Assembly (NCBI GenBank): GCA_013214065.1
Contig: JABSPK010000009.1
Coordinates: 1-64,000, forward strand
Length of the DNA: 64,000 nt
Direction of reading: 5' to 3'
Origin: Flavobacteriaceae bacterium
Lineage (GTDB): Bacteria; Bacteroidota; Bacteroidia; Flavobacteriales; Flavobacteriaceae
The translations under genes were made by a program, and so were the position numbers. Positions 29,741 to 38,354 of the stretch are shown in pieces; position 1 is the first letter of the stretch, and the number at the start of each line of letters is the position of its first letter. The notes under the pieces are model-generated. The model had not been told where the DNA came from. It was given only the letters and a program-made list of their open reading frames with translations, and did no database searches.

Positions 29741-30304
29741 ATGAACGTTTTGAAATACCTATTGCCCTTTTTCCTGGTGCTATTGTTCCTTCCCATCGAA
29801 GCCGAAAGCCAAGTAGTGCGCCGTAAGCGTACGGTGGTGGTCACCAAGAAAGGCAACAAACGCATTACCCGAAGACAAGTCAGGCACGTCAATCGCCGTA
29901 ACAGGTATCGTACCGTACGACGTTTACCGGCTGGTACCCGAACCGTGGTGTATCGCAATGTAAGTTACCGTCCCGTACGTGGGGTCTACTTCGTACGTAG
30001 GGGAGGGGTGTATGTAAGGACCCGTCCACCTTTGGGTTTTCGAATCGCGAGGCTGACCGGCGCGATACTCAGACTGTCAGTAAGCGGGGTGCCCTATGCC
30101 TATTCGGAAGGGGTGTTTTACCAAGAATCCAATGAAGGTTTCGAAGTGGTTGCCCCACCAAAAGGTGCGGTCATTGAAACACTACCCGAAGGAGCCGAAA
30201 GCATGCTGTTGGAAGACATGACCGCCTACGAACTCTACGAAACCTTGTATCAGGAAACGGATGCGGGCTATGAGGTCATCGGTACCTTAGAGGACTTCGA
30301 ATAA
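29741..30304 (+). CDS. DUF6515-type exported basic protein
   Basis: A 187-residue protein with a signal peptide (LLPFFLVLLFLPIEAESQ). The N-terminal half is very Arg/Lys/Val rich (RRKRTVVVTKKGNKR; RTVRRLPAGTRTVVYRNVSYRPVRGVYFVRRGGVYV) and the C-terminal half is acidic. The motif GVPYAYSEGVFYQES matches DUF6515 proteins of Bacteroidota (assigned from memory). No function known. A 16-bp perfect palindrome ACCTTTCATGAAAGGT lies upstream at 29698-29713. Confidence 0.78.
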   Translation: MNVLKYLLPFFLVLLFLPIEAESQVVRRKRTVVVTKKGNKRITRRQVRHVNRRNRYRTVRRLPAGTRTVVYRNVSYRPVRGVYFVRRGGVYVRTRPPLGFRIARLTGAILRLSVSGVPYAYSEGVFYQESNEGFEVVAPPKGAVIETLPEGAESMLLEDMTAYELYETLYQETDAGYEVIGTLEDFE

Positions 30305-30472
30305 AAAACGGTTCCTTCAGAATACATTAATTTCAGGTTTTTCAACGATGAACGGTTACGGTTCATCCAATTCGCGGCTTACTCGCAAAAAATAATAGTG
30401 TGCCTTGTTTGGTTTGTGGCTACCCAAACATGGATTTCCTATGCCTATGGTATCAACTTAAAATAGGATACT

Positions 30473-32365
30473 ATGCAAGAAACAATGACACTAAAAAGAA
30501 GGCCGACTTTTCGATTTGACCGAAACCATCGAGCACCCATCCTTTGGGTTTTCCTTATCTGTTGCCTCCAGACCCTATGGGCACAGCATCAAGAAATGCC
30601 AGGTGTACTGGCCGTCTGTTCGGGATCGGACATCGATTATTGTGATGCCTCTGACGAAATCGATTATAACTTTTATTGGCAAGAGATGTGGGGGGTCAAT
30701 GGATCTCCTTTCTTTTCAGGGGCTTCCCATGGCGGGTTTAGCTTGACGGAGTATGTAGACGGTACGGCTTTGATCGAAGGAACGACCGTTCAAGGCGGCT
30801 GCACCTTAACGGTGCATATCGTTTTAAAAGACCGCAAGGATTGGGAGGCCTGGTCCGCAAACGGAGGTGGATTCAAAAACCAAGGATGTTCCAATCCCGA
30901 TAAGACCGAATTGACCTATTACATCATCGATGCTACCCAAAGTTTCGTAGAAGCCACAGGTGGAGACTGTTTGGAAGAAGGGACCTTTATCGTGAGCCAG
31001 CGGCCTGATCCCAATACGGACACCTCCGCGATTTATGGAACCCAAATAGGAGTGGGTGCCGCTTTATTCGACACCGACACCCAGGCAGTTGGAATTTCAG
31101 GTTGGGGTTTTATGGGCCCGGAAGATGATAAAAAGCGCTGGAACATCGACTTCAACTTTTTGCTGGCATGTTCCGATCAATGTACCGATGATACGCAAGA
31201 ACAGGTGGTCATTTGCCCAGGTGCCGATTACTTGTGGGAACGTACCGGCAGCTCCTACACCCTTGCCGATAGTCCGGTGACGGTTACCCTTCAAGATGAC
31301 AATGGATGCGATTACTCGGCTACCTTGATAATTGAGGAACATCCTGAACACGAACCGGTCCAAGAAGAAGTCGTGCTCTGTGCGAATACGGAATACCAAT
31401 GGGCATTGACCGGCGAGACGTATAGCCCCGCCGATAGCCCGGTCATAGTGACCCTACAGGATGCGAATGGATGTGATTACCAGGCAACGCTGGTCATCAA
31501 CACCTATCCTGAAACGGAAGCTGTGGAGGACCAAGTGACCATTTGCCCGGACACGGATTATTTTTGGGAACGCAGCGGTAGTACATACACGCTCGCAGAT
31601 AGCCCGGTGACGATTAGCTTACAGGATGACAATGGCTGCCCGTATACGGCGACCTTGGTCCTTAACGCGTATGGGTCTGAAGATGCTGACGACAAACCCA
31701 TAGATGCCGCTTGTTTGGAAGACGATGTACTTATTTTGCCCTATTTTGGCGACGACACCCAAGTTAGGATTACCTTTTTAAACAAGTTGGTCGATGATCA
31801 AGGCAATGGACTGGGGTATAAATTCCGATTACGGAACGGTACCGAGACCGCGGTAACGAATGTTGAAGTGCGTGTAGGCGCAGCTGCCCCGATTTACACC
31901 ATCGAAACGATTCCGGCACGTACGGAAGTGTTTTTCATCCATGATGCCCCCATTGCCGGGCTGACCATGTTCTGGGATGGTGGTAGCAAAGGTACCGCCT
32001 CGACAAACGAGACCAATACAAAGACCTCTTGCGGAACGTTTGAGGATCATCAAGGGAAATGTCCTGGTGATGAGGAGGTGCCACCGCCAACGGAAAAGGC
32101 AGGTGAAGGCATTGCAATGACAGTTTACCAACAACCGTTCTCAGGAGCGATATCGATGGAATTGGAAATGCCCTACGCCAGCGAGGTGTTGGTCGAGTTT
32201 ATGGATTTAGGTGGAAGAATGGTAAAAAAGGAACCGATGAAAGCCTATTCCCCAGGAACGCATAGTGCACAATTCGATGTGCGGCACCTGGCCACCGAAG
32301 TCCATCTATTACGGATAACGACCCAGCGGGAAACCGTTACCAGAAAAGTAATCATTAGGAGGTGA
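30473..32365 (+). CDS. T9SS-secreted protein with three 55-residue repeats
   Basis: A 630-residue protein. A long signal peptide ends around LQTLWAQ (residue 38). Residues 45-235 form a cysteine-bearing domain not recognised. Residues 243-400 are three tandem repeats of 55 residues, each with C-P-x-T-x-Y-x-W-x-x-(T/S)-G...SPV...LQDxNGC-x-Y-x-ATL; the conserved Cys pairs may form disulfides. Residues 410-535 are a further beta domain. The C-terminal 80 residues (TVYQQPFSGAISMELEMP ... GTHSAQFDVRHL ... VTRKVIIRR) are a type A T9SS sorting domain, so the product should be exported across the outer membrane and attached or released. Likely an adhesin or surface protein; function unknown. Start could also be the Met at 30485. 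Confidence 0.83.
   Translation: MQETMTLKRRPTFRFDRNHRAPILWVFLICCLQTLWAQHQEMPGVLAVCSGSDIDYCDASDEIDYNFYWQEMWGVNGSPFFSGASHGGFSLTEYVDGTALIEGTTVQGGCTLTVHIVLKDRKDWEAWSANGGGFKNQGCSNPDKTELTYYIIDATQSFVEATGGDCLEEGTFIVSQRPDPNTDTSAIYGTQIGVGAALFDTDTQAVGISGWGFMGPEDDKKRWNIDFNFLLACSDQCTDDTQEQVVICPGADYLWERTGSSYTLADSPVTVTLQDDNGCDYSATLIIEEHPEHEPVQEEVVLCANTEYQWALTGETYSPADSPVIVTLQDANGCDYQATLVINTYPETEAVEDQVTICPDTDYFWERSGSTYTLADSPVTISLQDDNGCPYTATLVLNAYGSEDADDKPIDAACLEDDVLILPYFGDDTQVRITFLNKLVDDQGNGLGYKFRLRNGTETAVTNVEVRVGAAAPIYTIETIPARTEVFFIHDAPIAGLTMFWDGGSKGTASTNETNTKTSCGTFEDHQGKCPGDEEVPPPTEKAGEGIAMTVYQQPFSGAISMELEMPYASEVLVEFMDLGGRMVKKEPMKAYSPGTHSAQFDVRHLATEVHLLRITTQRETVTRKVIIRR
31199..31672 (+). repeat. Three tandem 165-bp coding repeats
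   Basis: The cysteine that anchors each repeat is at codons 248, 303 and 358 of the T9SS protein, giving an exact 55-codon period. Copies 1 and 3 are closest to each other; copy 2 is more diverged (W-x-L-T instead of W-E-R-T/S), which points to an old duplication. Confidence 0.85.
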
Positions 32366-32394
32366 AAAAAAACTTCCCCGCCTGGGCGGGGAAG
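32365..32394 (-). terminator. Hairpin with minus-strand T-run after the T9SS gene
   Basis: CTTCCCCGCC (32373-32382) pairs perfectly with GGCGGGGAAG (32385-32394). Eight A precede it on the plus strand, so on the minus strand it is a hairpin followed by eight T. It overlaps the stop codon of the T9SS gene and could also end that transcript, though the plus-strand T-run is poor. Confidence 0.75.
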
Positions 32395-32612
32395 CTTCTA
32401 CCACTATAGGTATCGTTTGGAAAGATTCGGGATTTCAAAGATGGCACCGAATTCGTTCCTAAAAAATTAATAGTTGTCAAGTGCCCCATTTTAGATGGTA
32501 AAAAGAACCTCTTTTGATGTGTCATCGACGAACGGTAAAGGCCTGTGAAAGCAGTAGCTCCCAAATCATCGATGAAATGCACTATTTAACAAGAAAAATC
32601 TTTCGAAAAAAG

Positions 32613-32640
32613 AAAAGGCCTCCACGTTGGAGGCCTTTTT
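32613..32640. terminator. Bidirectional terminator downstream of the FAS1 gene
   Basis: AAAAGGCCTCCA (32613-32624) and TGGAGGCCTTTT form a 12-bp stem with a 3-nt loop, A and T runs on both sides. It ends the minus-strand FAS1 transcript. Between this and the hairpin at 32365-32394 are about 220 bp with no convincing gene. Confidence 0.92.
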
Positions 32641-32658
32641 AATTTGAATTGGTACGGT

Positions 32659-34050
32659 CTAATTTTCCGTATCAGGAAGCATCACCTGGTTCAACACATG
32701 GATGACCCCATTGTTCGCTTGAACATCGACAGCGATAATTCCGATACCCATATTTCCGGCTCCATCGGTAACATCGGCGATATTCGGATCGGTACCTGGC
32801 AAGTTGATCGTAATGGCATCACCTTCCAAGGTGGCAGGTGAAATTCCATCGGTCAAATCCCCAGAACGCACATTACCGGAAACCACGTGGTGGTTCAAAA
32901 CGGCAGTTAAGGTCGCTTCATCAATATCGGTAACCATTTCTACGGACAGGGCGGTCAACAAATTACTGAATGCCATATCGGTCGGAGCGAAAACGGTAAA
33001 TGGTCCGGCCCCGCTCAATACACTGACGAAATCGGTTGCAGGGGTGCCCTCGGTCAATGCAGTGACCAATGGAGCGAATGTGGGATCGGCAACGGCGAAG
33101 GTAACAACGCTTGGCAAATCGATAACGGCATCGACCGCATGAACGACACCATTGGTAGCGACCACGTCGGCAATCACGACATTACTAGACCCGTTAATGG
33201 TGACCCCATCGTCTACATTGATATACTGGCTTAAGAAATCACCATCGGCATTAGTGCCTAAGGTATTCACATAGCTGTTTGATAGTCCATCGGAAAAGGC
33301 GGCAACTCCTGAAATAACGTGATTCGAAAGCACGTTATTGATATCGTTCCCGTTCGGGTTCGTAAAGGCGGTAAAGGCATCATTGACCGGAGCGAATACG
33401 GTAAAATCGGTCAACGGACTTGACAACAACGAGGTAAAGGTGGTGTTACCTCCATCAGTAAGTGCACCTACCAAAGAAGAAAGCGCTGGATTGGCCAAGG
33501 CATGGTCAACAATAGTTGGCAAGCCGATAACGCCGTTGACGATATGAACGACTCCGTTGTCGGCAGTAACATCCGCCGTTGAAACGGTAGCGACCCCATT
33601 GATTTCAACACCGCTTGTCGTATCTACGAACAAGCTCAAGTTACGTCCGGAAACTCCCGAAGTCGAAAGGCTTGAAATATATCCGGTGCTCAGGTCGCCA
33701 GAGGTGTTCGTGCCGCTGACCACATGGTTCAACAACACCTGGGTCAATACGTCGGTCGGAATGTCATCTAAAGAAGCGAAGCCGTTGGTTGTCAAGAACG
33801 CCGTGAATGCCTCATTGGTAGGGGCAAAAACGGTAAAAGGTCCATCGCCTTGTAAGGTTTCGACCAAATTGGCAGCGGTCAATGCTTCGACTAAAATGCT
33901 AAGGTCATTGGTAGCCAATGCTAGATCGACAATAGTAGTACTGTCCATCATGCTGTCGTCCGGATTCGAATCATCGTCATCGGAACATGAGGTGAACAAG
34001 ATTACGGCCGCCATAAGTGACCATCCCATAATTTTTGAAAATCGTTTCAT
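32659..34050 (-). CDS. Fasciclin (FAS1) lipoprotein with three FAS1 domains
   Basis: A 463-residue lipoprotein (lipobox LFTSC, Cys 22, followed by an acidic linker with Ser/Asp repeats). Three FAS1 domains follow at about residues 40-175, 180-315 and 318-460; each shows the H1 and H2 blocks: FTVFAPTNEAF / HIVNGVIGLP, FTVFAPVNDAF / HAVDAVIDLP, FTVFAPTDMAF / HVLNQVMLP. FAS1 domains mediate cell-surface adhesion. Stand-alone gene with a strong terminator; upstream is a 306-bp AT-rich gap. Confidence 0.93.
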   Translation of the reverse strand: MKRFSKIMGWSLMAAVILFTSCSDDDDSNPDDSMMDSTTIVDLALATNDLSILVEALTAANLVETLQGDGPFTVFAPTNEAFTAFLTTNGFASLDDIPTDVLTQVLLNHVVSGTNTSGDLSTGYISSLSTSGVSGRNLSLFVDTTSGVEINGVATVSTADVTADNGVVHIVNGVIGLPTIVDHALANPALSSLVGALTDGGNTTFTSLLSSPLTDFTVFAPVNDAFTAFTNPNGNDINNVLSNHVISGVAAFSDGLSNSYVNTLGTNADGDFLSQYINVDDGVTINGSSNVVIADVVATNGVVHAVDAVIDLPSVVTFAVADPTFAPLVTALTEGTPATDFVSVLSGAGPFTVFAPTDMAFSNLLTALSVEMVTDIDEATLTAVLNHHVVSGNVRSGDLTDGISPATLEGDAITINLPGTDPNIADVTDGAGNMGIGIIAVDVQANNGVIHVLNQVMLPDTEN

Positions 34051-34331
34051 ACAATCGTTTTTAAATAAGTGTTGTTTAACAAAAATGTTTAATGTTTTAT
34101 CAAATGGTTTGTCTGTAAATCAACGAGTTAGCTTGATTAATAACATAAGTAATTGAAATACAGTTTCATATGAAAAACATTATTAAGATATTTTGTTTAA
34201 TAAAAGGTTGCTTTGGTTAAACAAAAATTAATAAATGTTTAACAATTGGTTTGAAAGATTGAACAGGATAGTGACTTGATTGTGTGTGCTTTGCGGCCAA
34301 AGACCCCAATGGTGTTGCGAAATGGAATTTG
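34051..34331. other. AT-rich intergenic region with repeated GTTTAA motifs
   Basis: About 280 bp between the divergent FAS1 and mnmA genes. No gene is seen. TGTTTAA-type motifs occur at 34072-34080, 34086-34093, 34193-34200, 34215-34223 (inverted, GGTTAAACA) and 34236-34245. They may be protein-binding sites for control of the FAS1 gene, or just low-complexity AT sequence. Confidence 0.5.
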
Positions 34332-34339
34332 TATTTTTG
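34332..34339 (+). promoter_or_regulatory. -7 promoter box for mnmA
   Basis: TATTTTTG, perfect match, 17 nt before the mnmA ATG at 34357. Confidence 0.55.
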
Positions 34340-34356
34340 CAGTGATTTTTAATGCT

Positions 34357-35550
34357 ATGGGAGAAAAAGTAGTAGTTGGACTTTCGGGAGGTGTTGATTC
34401 CAGTGTGGCAGCTTATTTACTGAAAGAAGCGGGCTATGAGGTCATCGGTCTTTTCATGAAGAATTGGCATGATGATTCCGTGACCATTTCCGAAGAATGT
34501 CCTTGGCTCGAAGATAGCAACGACGCATTGATCGTAGCCGAAAAGCTGGGCATACCCTTTCAAACCATCGATTTGAGTAAAGAGTATAAAGAGCGTATCG
34601 TTGACTATATGTTCAATGAATATGAAATGGGGCGCACCCCAAATCCGGATGTACTTTGCAACCGTGAGATCAAATTCGATGTGTTTTTGAACATCGCATT
34701 GCAATTGGGTGCCGACTACGTGGCGACAGGTCATTATTGTCGCAAGGATACCGTGACCGATGCTGAAGGTAACCCGGTACACCGTCTTCTAGCCGGGCGT
34801 GATGGAAACAAAGACCAATCCTACTTTTTATGCCAACTCTCACAAGGGCAACTTGCCAAAACCTTGTTTCCGATCGGGGAGCTGACCAAACCCCAAGTGC
34901 GTGAAATCGCAGCGGCCAATGGGTTGATAACGGCAGATAAAAAAGATTCGCAAGGCCTGTGTTTTATCGGAAAGGTACGCCTGCCCGAATTCTTACAGCA
35001 GAAATTGAAACCGAAGAAAGGTGTGATCGTTGAGATTCCTTCCGACGCCGAACAGTTCCAAGCGGTGCGTAACGAGTTTGAAACGAAATTGGACGAATTG
35101 AGTTATCATGCCGAGAAACCGCGGTACTTGGTGACCGATGGTCGGGTCGTAGGTGAGCACCAAGGGGCGCATTACTTTACCAAGGGACAGCGAAAAGGAT
35201 TGGACGTTGGCGGAACCAAGGAACCGCTTTTCGTTCTCGAAACCGATGTCAACCAAAATGTTATTTACACAGGACAGGGCAAATCGCATCCCGGATTGTA
35301 CCGACGTACCCTTTTTGTCAAGGATGCCGAGTTGCATTGGGTACGCGAAGATATGCGACTTCCATTGGATGGGATTATGAAAGCCAAAGCACGGATCCGC
35401 TACCGACAAGAATTGCAAGAGGCCACTTTATACAAGGTTTCCGGAGGAATGTATGTCGATTTTGAAAAGCGACAATCAGCTATTACGGAAGGACAATTCG
35501 TCGCGTGGTATCAGGAAGATGAATTGATCGGTTCTGGGGTAATTGCGTAA
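34357..35550 (+). CDS. mnmA: tRNA-specific 2-thiouridylase MnmA
   Basis: A 397-residue enzyme that makes s2U34 in the anticodon of tRNA-Lys, Glu and Gln. GLSGGVDSS is the ATP pyrophosphatase loop; the catalytic cysteine lies in [14 protein letters not shown] and the second in [19 protein letters not shown] and [10 protein letters not shown] are family signatures. The frame extends to 34276, but the start at 34357 gives the usual length and fits the promoter box. Followed 2 bp later by the nitronate monooxygenase gene. Confidence 0.95.
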   Translation: MGEKVVVGLSGGVDSSVAAYLLKEAGYEVIGLFMKNWHDDSVTISEECPWLEDSNDALIVAEKLGIPFQTIDLSKEYKERIVDYMFNEYEMGRTPNPDVLCNREIKFDVFLNIALQLGADYVATGHYCRKDTVTDAEGNPVHRLLAGRDGNKDQSYFLCQLSQGQLAKTLFPIGELTKPQVREIAAANGLITADKKDSQGLCFIGKVRLPEFLQQKLKPKKGVIVEIPSDAEQFQAVRNEFETKLDELSYHAEKPRYLVTDGRVVGEHQGAHYFTKGQRKGLDVGGTKEPLFVLETDVNQNVIYTGQGKSHPGLYRRTLFVKDAELHWVREDMRLPLDGIMKAKARIRYRQELQEATLYKVSGGMYVDFEKRQSAITEGQFVAWYQEDELIGSGVIA

Positions 35551-35552
35551 GA

Positions 35553-36491
35553 ATGGAACAAAATAGGATAACCCGACTTTTTAATATCCAACATCCGATT
35601 ATCCAAGCTGGGATGATTTGGGCTAGTGGATGGAAATTGGCATCCGCAGTCTCTAATGCCGGAGGTTTGGGGCTTTTGGGGGCGGGGAGTATGTACCCTG
35701 AAGTACTCTTGGAGCATATCAAAAAATGCAAGGCTGCAACAACCAAGCCTTTTGGGGTCAACGTACCCATGTTGTACCCTGACATCGACCGCTTGATGCA
35801 GATCATCGTTGATGAAAAGGTAAAGATCGTTTTTACTTCGGCGGGAAATCCGAAGACATGGACCCCATTCCTTAAAAAACAGGGCATCACCGTAGTTCAT
35901 GTGGTCAGCAGTGTCAAATTTGCCCAAAAAGCCGAGGCCGCTGGCGTAGATGCTATTGTCGCTGAAGGTTTCGAGGCCGGCGGTCACAATGGAAGGGATG
36001 AGACCACGACCTTTGTTTTATTGCCCGCTGTTCGCGAGGCCGTCCGATTGCCTTTGATCGCCGCCGGGGGTATCGCGACAGGAAAACAGGTGTTGGCGGC
36101 CATGGTGCTGGGTGCCGATGGGGTACAGGTCGGCAGTCGATTCGTGGCCAGTGAAGAAGCCTCTTCCCATCTCGCTTTTAAAAATGCCGTTATAGAAGCC
36201 GGTGAAGGAGCGACCCAATTGACCCTTAAAGAGCTGGCCCCTGTCCGCCTTTTGAAGAACAAGTTTTACGAGCAGGTCATGGCGGCCTATGATCGCGGTG
36301 CCTCGACTGATGAACTGAAAGCGGTTTTGGGGCGTGCAAGGGCCAAAAAAGGCATGTTCGAAGGAGACTTGGAAGAAGGTGAACTGGAAATCGGACAAGT
36401 AGCCGCCCTAATCCATAAGATCAAGCCGGCCGCTACTATTATTGACGAGTTAATGGCGGGCTATTACCAAGCGATCGATGAACTGCACTGA
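35553..36491 (+). CDS. Nitronate monooxygenase-family FMN enzyme
   Basis: A 312-residue TIM-barrel flavoenzyme of the 2-nitropropane dioxygenase/nitronate monooxygenase family: the opening NIQHPIIQAGMIWASGWKLASAVSNAGG, the FMN phosphate site ADGVQVGSRF, and AEGFEAGGHNGRDE with the catalytic-region His. In bacteria these detoxify propionate 3-nitronate; some relatives are enoyl reductases (FabK), which cannot be excluded. Very close to mnmA, so co-transcribed. Confidence 0.88.
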   Translation: MEQNRITRLFNIQHPIIQAGMIWASGWKLASAVSNAGGLGLLGAGSMYPEVLLEHIKKCKAATTKPFGVNVPMLYPDIDRLMQIIVDEKVKIVFTSAGNPKTWTPFLKKQGITVVHVVSSVKFAQKAEAAGVDAIVAEGFEAGGHNGRDETTTFVLLPAVREAVRLPLIAAGGIATGKQVLAAMVLGADGVQVGSRFVASEEASSHLAFKNAVIEAGEGATQLTLKELAPVRLLKNKFYEQVMAAYDRGASTDELKAVLGRARAKKGMFEGDLEEGELEIGQVAALIHKIKPAATIIDELMAGYYQAIDELH

Positions 36492-36497
36492 TCGTAC

Positions 36498-36527
36498 TTG
36501 CACCTTTCCCCAGGTTTTTTACATTTG
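36498..36527 (+). promoter_or_regulatory. Promoter just before the YfiM-like gene
   Basis: TTG at 36498-36500 and TACATTTG at 36520-36527 (perfect -7) are 19 nt apart, the ideal spacing. The -7 box ends 6 nt before the ATG at 36534, so the leader would be at most a few bases. Confidence 0.6.
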
Positions 36528-36533
36528 TCGGTA

Positions 36534-37007
36534 ATGAAAAAACAGGTCCTCACTTTGGTTTTTTTGCTGTGCATGCAAGGAATGGTCGCCCAGATCGAAC
36601 GCGACAAGATGTTGCATTTCGTCGGGGGCAATCTTTATGGACTGGCAGGGGCCGGAATTGCGAAACAAATTTCGGACGGCAGTCGGTTCTGGACCTTCGC
36701 CGGTGCTGTTGGGGGTAGCTTGCTGATCGGTTTGGGCAAGGAAGCGATCGATTCCAGCCAACGACCCGGTGGCTGGGACAACGATGACCTATTGGCCACG
36801 GTATTGGGGGGTACGACCGTGGGATTTACCATCGATATCTTCACCAATCATAAAAGAAACAGGCAAAGACGGGTAGCCAAATCCCAGGACGGGCAATTAC
36901 GATGGTATACCGATGGGATAGAAACGTCATTCCAACCTATTGAATGGCGGTATCAGCGATTACCGGCATTGAACACCTTGTCTTTATCGAAGCAGCTAAC
37001 GGAATAG
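36534..37007 (+). CDS. YfiM/DUF2279-like exported protein
   Basis: A 157-residue protein with a signal peptide ending MVAQ. The body has glycine-rich hydrophobic segments with KMLHFVGGN, LIGLGKEAIDS and GWDNDDLLATVLGG, the spacing of motifs seen in YfiM/DUF2279 proteins, where D-K-x-x-H-F and GKE-x-x-D recur. Function unknown, probably envelope-associated. The start at 36534 carries the signal peptide and follows its own promoter. Confidence 0.78.
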   Translation: MKKQVLTLVFLLCMQGMVAQIERDKMLHFVGGNLYGLAGAGIAKQISDGSRFWTFAGAVGGSLLIGLGKEAIDSSQRPGGWDNDDLLATVLGGTTVGFTIDIFTNHKRNRQRRVAKSQDGQLRWYTDGIETSFQPIEWRYQRLPALNTLSLSKQLTE

Positions 37008-37025
37008 GAAACCCAATTGGCGATT

Positions 37026-37634
37026 ATGTTTTATTTCGCAGTTGATATTTTAGGCACCATCGCTTTCGCCATATCAGGGGTTTTGGTTGCTATGGAAAAA
37101 CGACTTGATCCTTTCGGCGTGCTCATTATCGCCTTTGTCACCGCAATCGGTGGGGGGACCCTCAGGGATATGTTGATCGGGAATACCCCGGTGGTTTGGA
37201 TGCAAGATCTGACCTATGTGGTGACCATTGTGGCCACTGTTGTATTCGGGGTCCTCTTTGCAAAACAATTGGCGTATCTGCGCACCTCCTTGTTCCTTTT
37301 TGACACGATTGGTATCGGACTCTATACCCTTGTGGGAATCGAAAAAGGGATCGATGCCGGCCTGTTGCCGGTTATGTGCATCGTGTTGGGAACCATTACA
37401 GCCAGTTTCGGGGGGGTGATCCGCGATATCCTTTGTAACGAGATTCCTGTAATTTTCCGAAAGGAAATTTACGCCACGGCTTGCATCCTTGGGGGCAGTA
37501 GTTATTTTTTGTTCCTGAAGTTGCCGATTGAGCAACCGATCGCCTATGCGTTAGGTATCGCAATGGTCATCGGCCTGCGTTTGGTTGCCGTTCGTTTTGG
37601 GATCAAACTCCCCAATATCTATCGGAAGTTCTAA
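37026..37634 (+). CDS. TRIC (trimeric intracellular cation channel) family protein
   Basis: A 202-residue inner-membrane protein made of two homologous three-helix halves plus a seventh helix, the UPF0126/YadS layout. The repeated glycine-rich kink motif is seen twice: AIGGGTLRDMLIG (near residue 43) and SFGGVIRDILCNEIP (near residue 130). Bacterial TRIC proteins conduct K+/Na+. ATG 37026 is chosen over TTG 37017. Converges on the cyclophilin gene with a 3-bp gap. Confidence 0.9.
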   Translation: MFYFAVDILGTIAFAISGVLVAMEKRLDPFGVLIIAFVTAIGGGTLRDMLIGNTPVVWMQDLTYVVTIVATVVFGVLFAKQLAYLRTSLFLFDTIGIGLYTLVGIEKGIDAGLLPVMCIVLGTITASFGGVIRDILCNEIPVIFRKEIYATACILGGSSYFLFLKLPIEQPIAYALGIAMVIGLRLVAVRFGIKLPNIYRKF

Positions 37635-37637
37635 GCG

Positions 37638-38354
37638 CTACAACACTTCCGCTTTTAGGATATACACGTTTTGCATGGGCCATTCGCCCTGATCGACCGG
37701 TACTTGGTTGATGCGGTCGACAACATCCATACCGTCGATGACCCGGCCGAAAGGAGTGTAATCGCCATCCAAATGGTATGATCCCGGTTGGGTAACTACG
37801 ATAAAGAACTCATAGGGTGAGGCCAATTTATGCGGATTGTCCCTTTCACTGCTCGGCATTGAAATCGTACCCCTATGGTGTTTATGCCCTTTGCGGGTGT
37901 CAGGCGGAAGGAGATAGCGTCCTATCTTCCTGCGCTTCGAAGCCGTTTCGGTATTATCGGCATTGCCCCCTTGAATGATAAAATCCTTGACCACCCGGTG
38001 GAACATGGTGTTGTCGAAATACCCCGCTTTGGCCAAATAAATGAAATTCGCCTTGTGATACGGTACGTTTTGGTAGAGTTCTATGGTAAAACTACCCATG
38101 CTGGTGGTCAATTTTACCTGATTTTCCTTGGTGTTTTTGGCATAATCGAAAAAGAAGTCGATGGCATTCGCTTCGGTCAGTTGAAAGGTCTCCTCGATCG
38201 GTTCTTGGGGGACTACGGTGTCCGTCCGTTTTTCAATCGTATCTTTGGCCTCTGTTTCGGCGACCTGATCCGCTGTTTTGGCCGTTTTACGGTCCGAGCA
38301 GGACGAAAAGGCCACACAGATGATGACGATAAGCAAATAGGGTTTTCTAAACAT
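37638..38354 (-). CDS. Peptidyl-prolyl cis-trans isomerase, cyclophilin-type lipoprotein
   Basis: A 238-residue lipoprotein (lipobox AFSSC, Cys 19) with a Thr/Glu-rich linker and a cyclophilin domain (about residues 75-238): GSFTIELYQNVPYHKANFI, MFHRVVKDFIIQGGN (active-site Arg), GTISMPSSERDNPHKLASPYEFFI and GRVIDGMDVVDRI. It should help fold envelope proteins. The start codon at 38354 overlaps the start codon of the divergent NUDIX gene (sequence CATG); a start at 38375 would overlap more. Confidence 0.88.
   Translation of the reverse strand: MFRKPYLLIVIICVAFSSCSDRKTAKTADQVAETEAKDTIEKRTDTVVPQEPIEETFQLTEANAIDFFFDYAKNTKENQVKLTTSMGSFTIELYQNVPYHKANFIYLAKAGYFDNTMFHRVVKDFIIQGGNADNTETASKRRKIGRYLLPPDTRKGHKHHRGTISMPSSERDNPHKLASPYEFFIVVTQPGSYHLDGDYTPFGRVIDGMDVVDRINQVPVDQGEWPMQNVYILKAEVL

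Noticed and set aside
31199-31672. CRISPR-like array
   Set aside because: The 165-bp period is in frame and the unit encodes a conserved protein repeat with cysteine spacing; copies are diverged and lack constant short repeats with unique spacers.
32355-32582. 75-codon minus-strand frame after the T9SS gene
   Set aside because: It reads through the perfect hairpin at 32373-32394 and into the T9SS stop, has no domain, signal or promoter, and its composition is unlike neighbouring genes.
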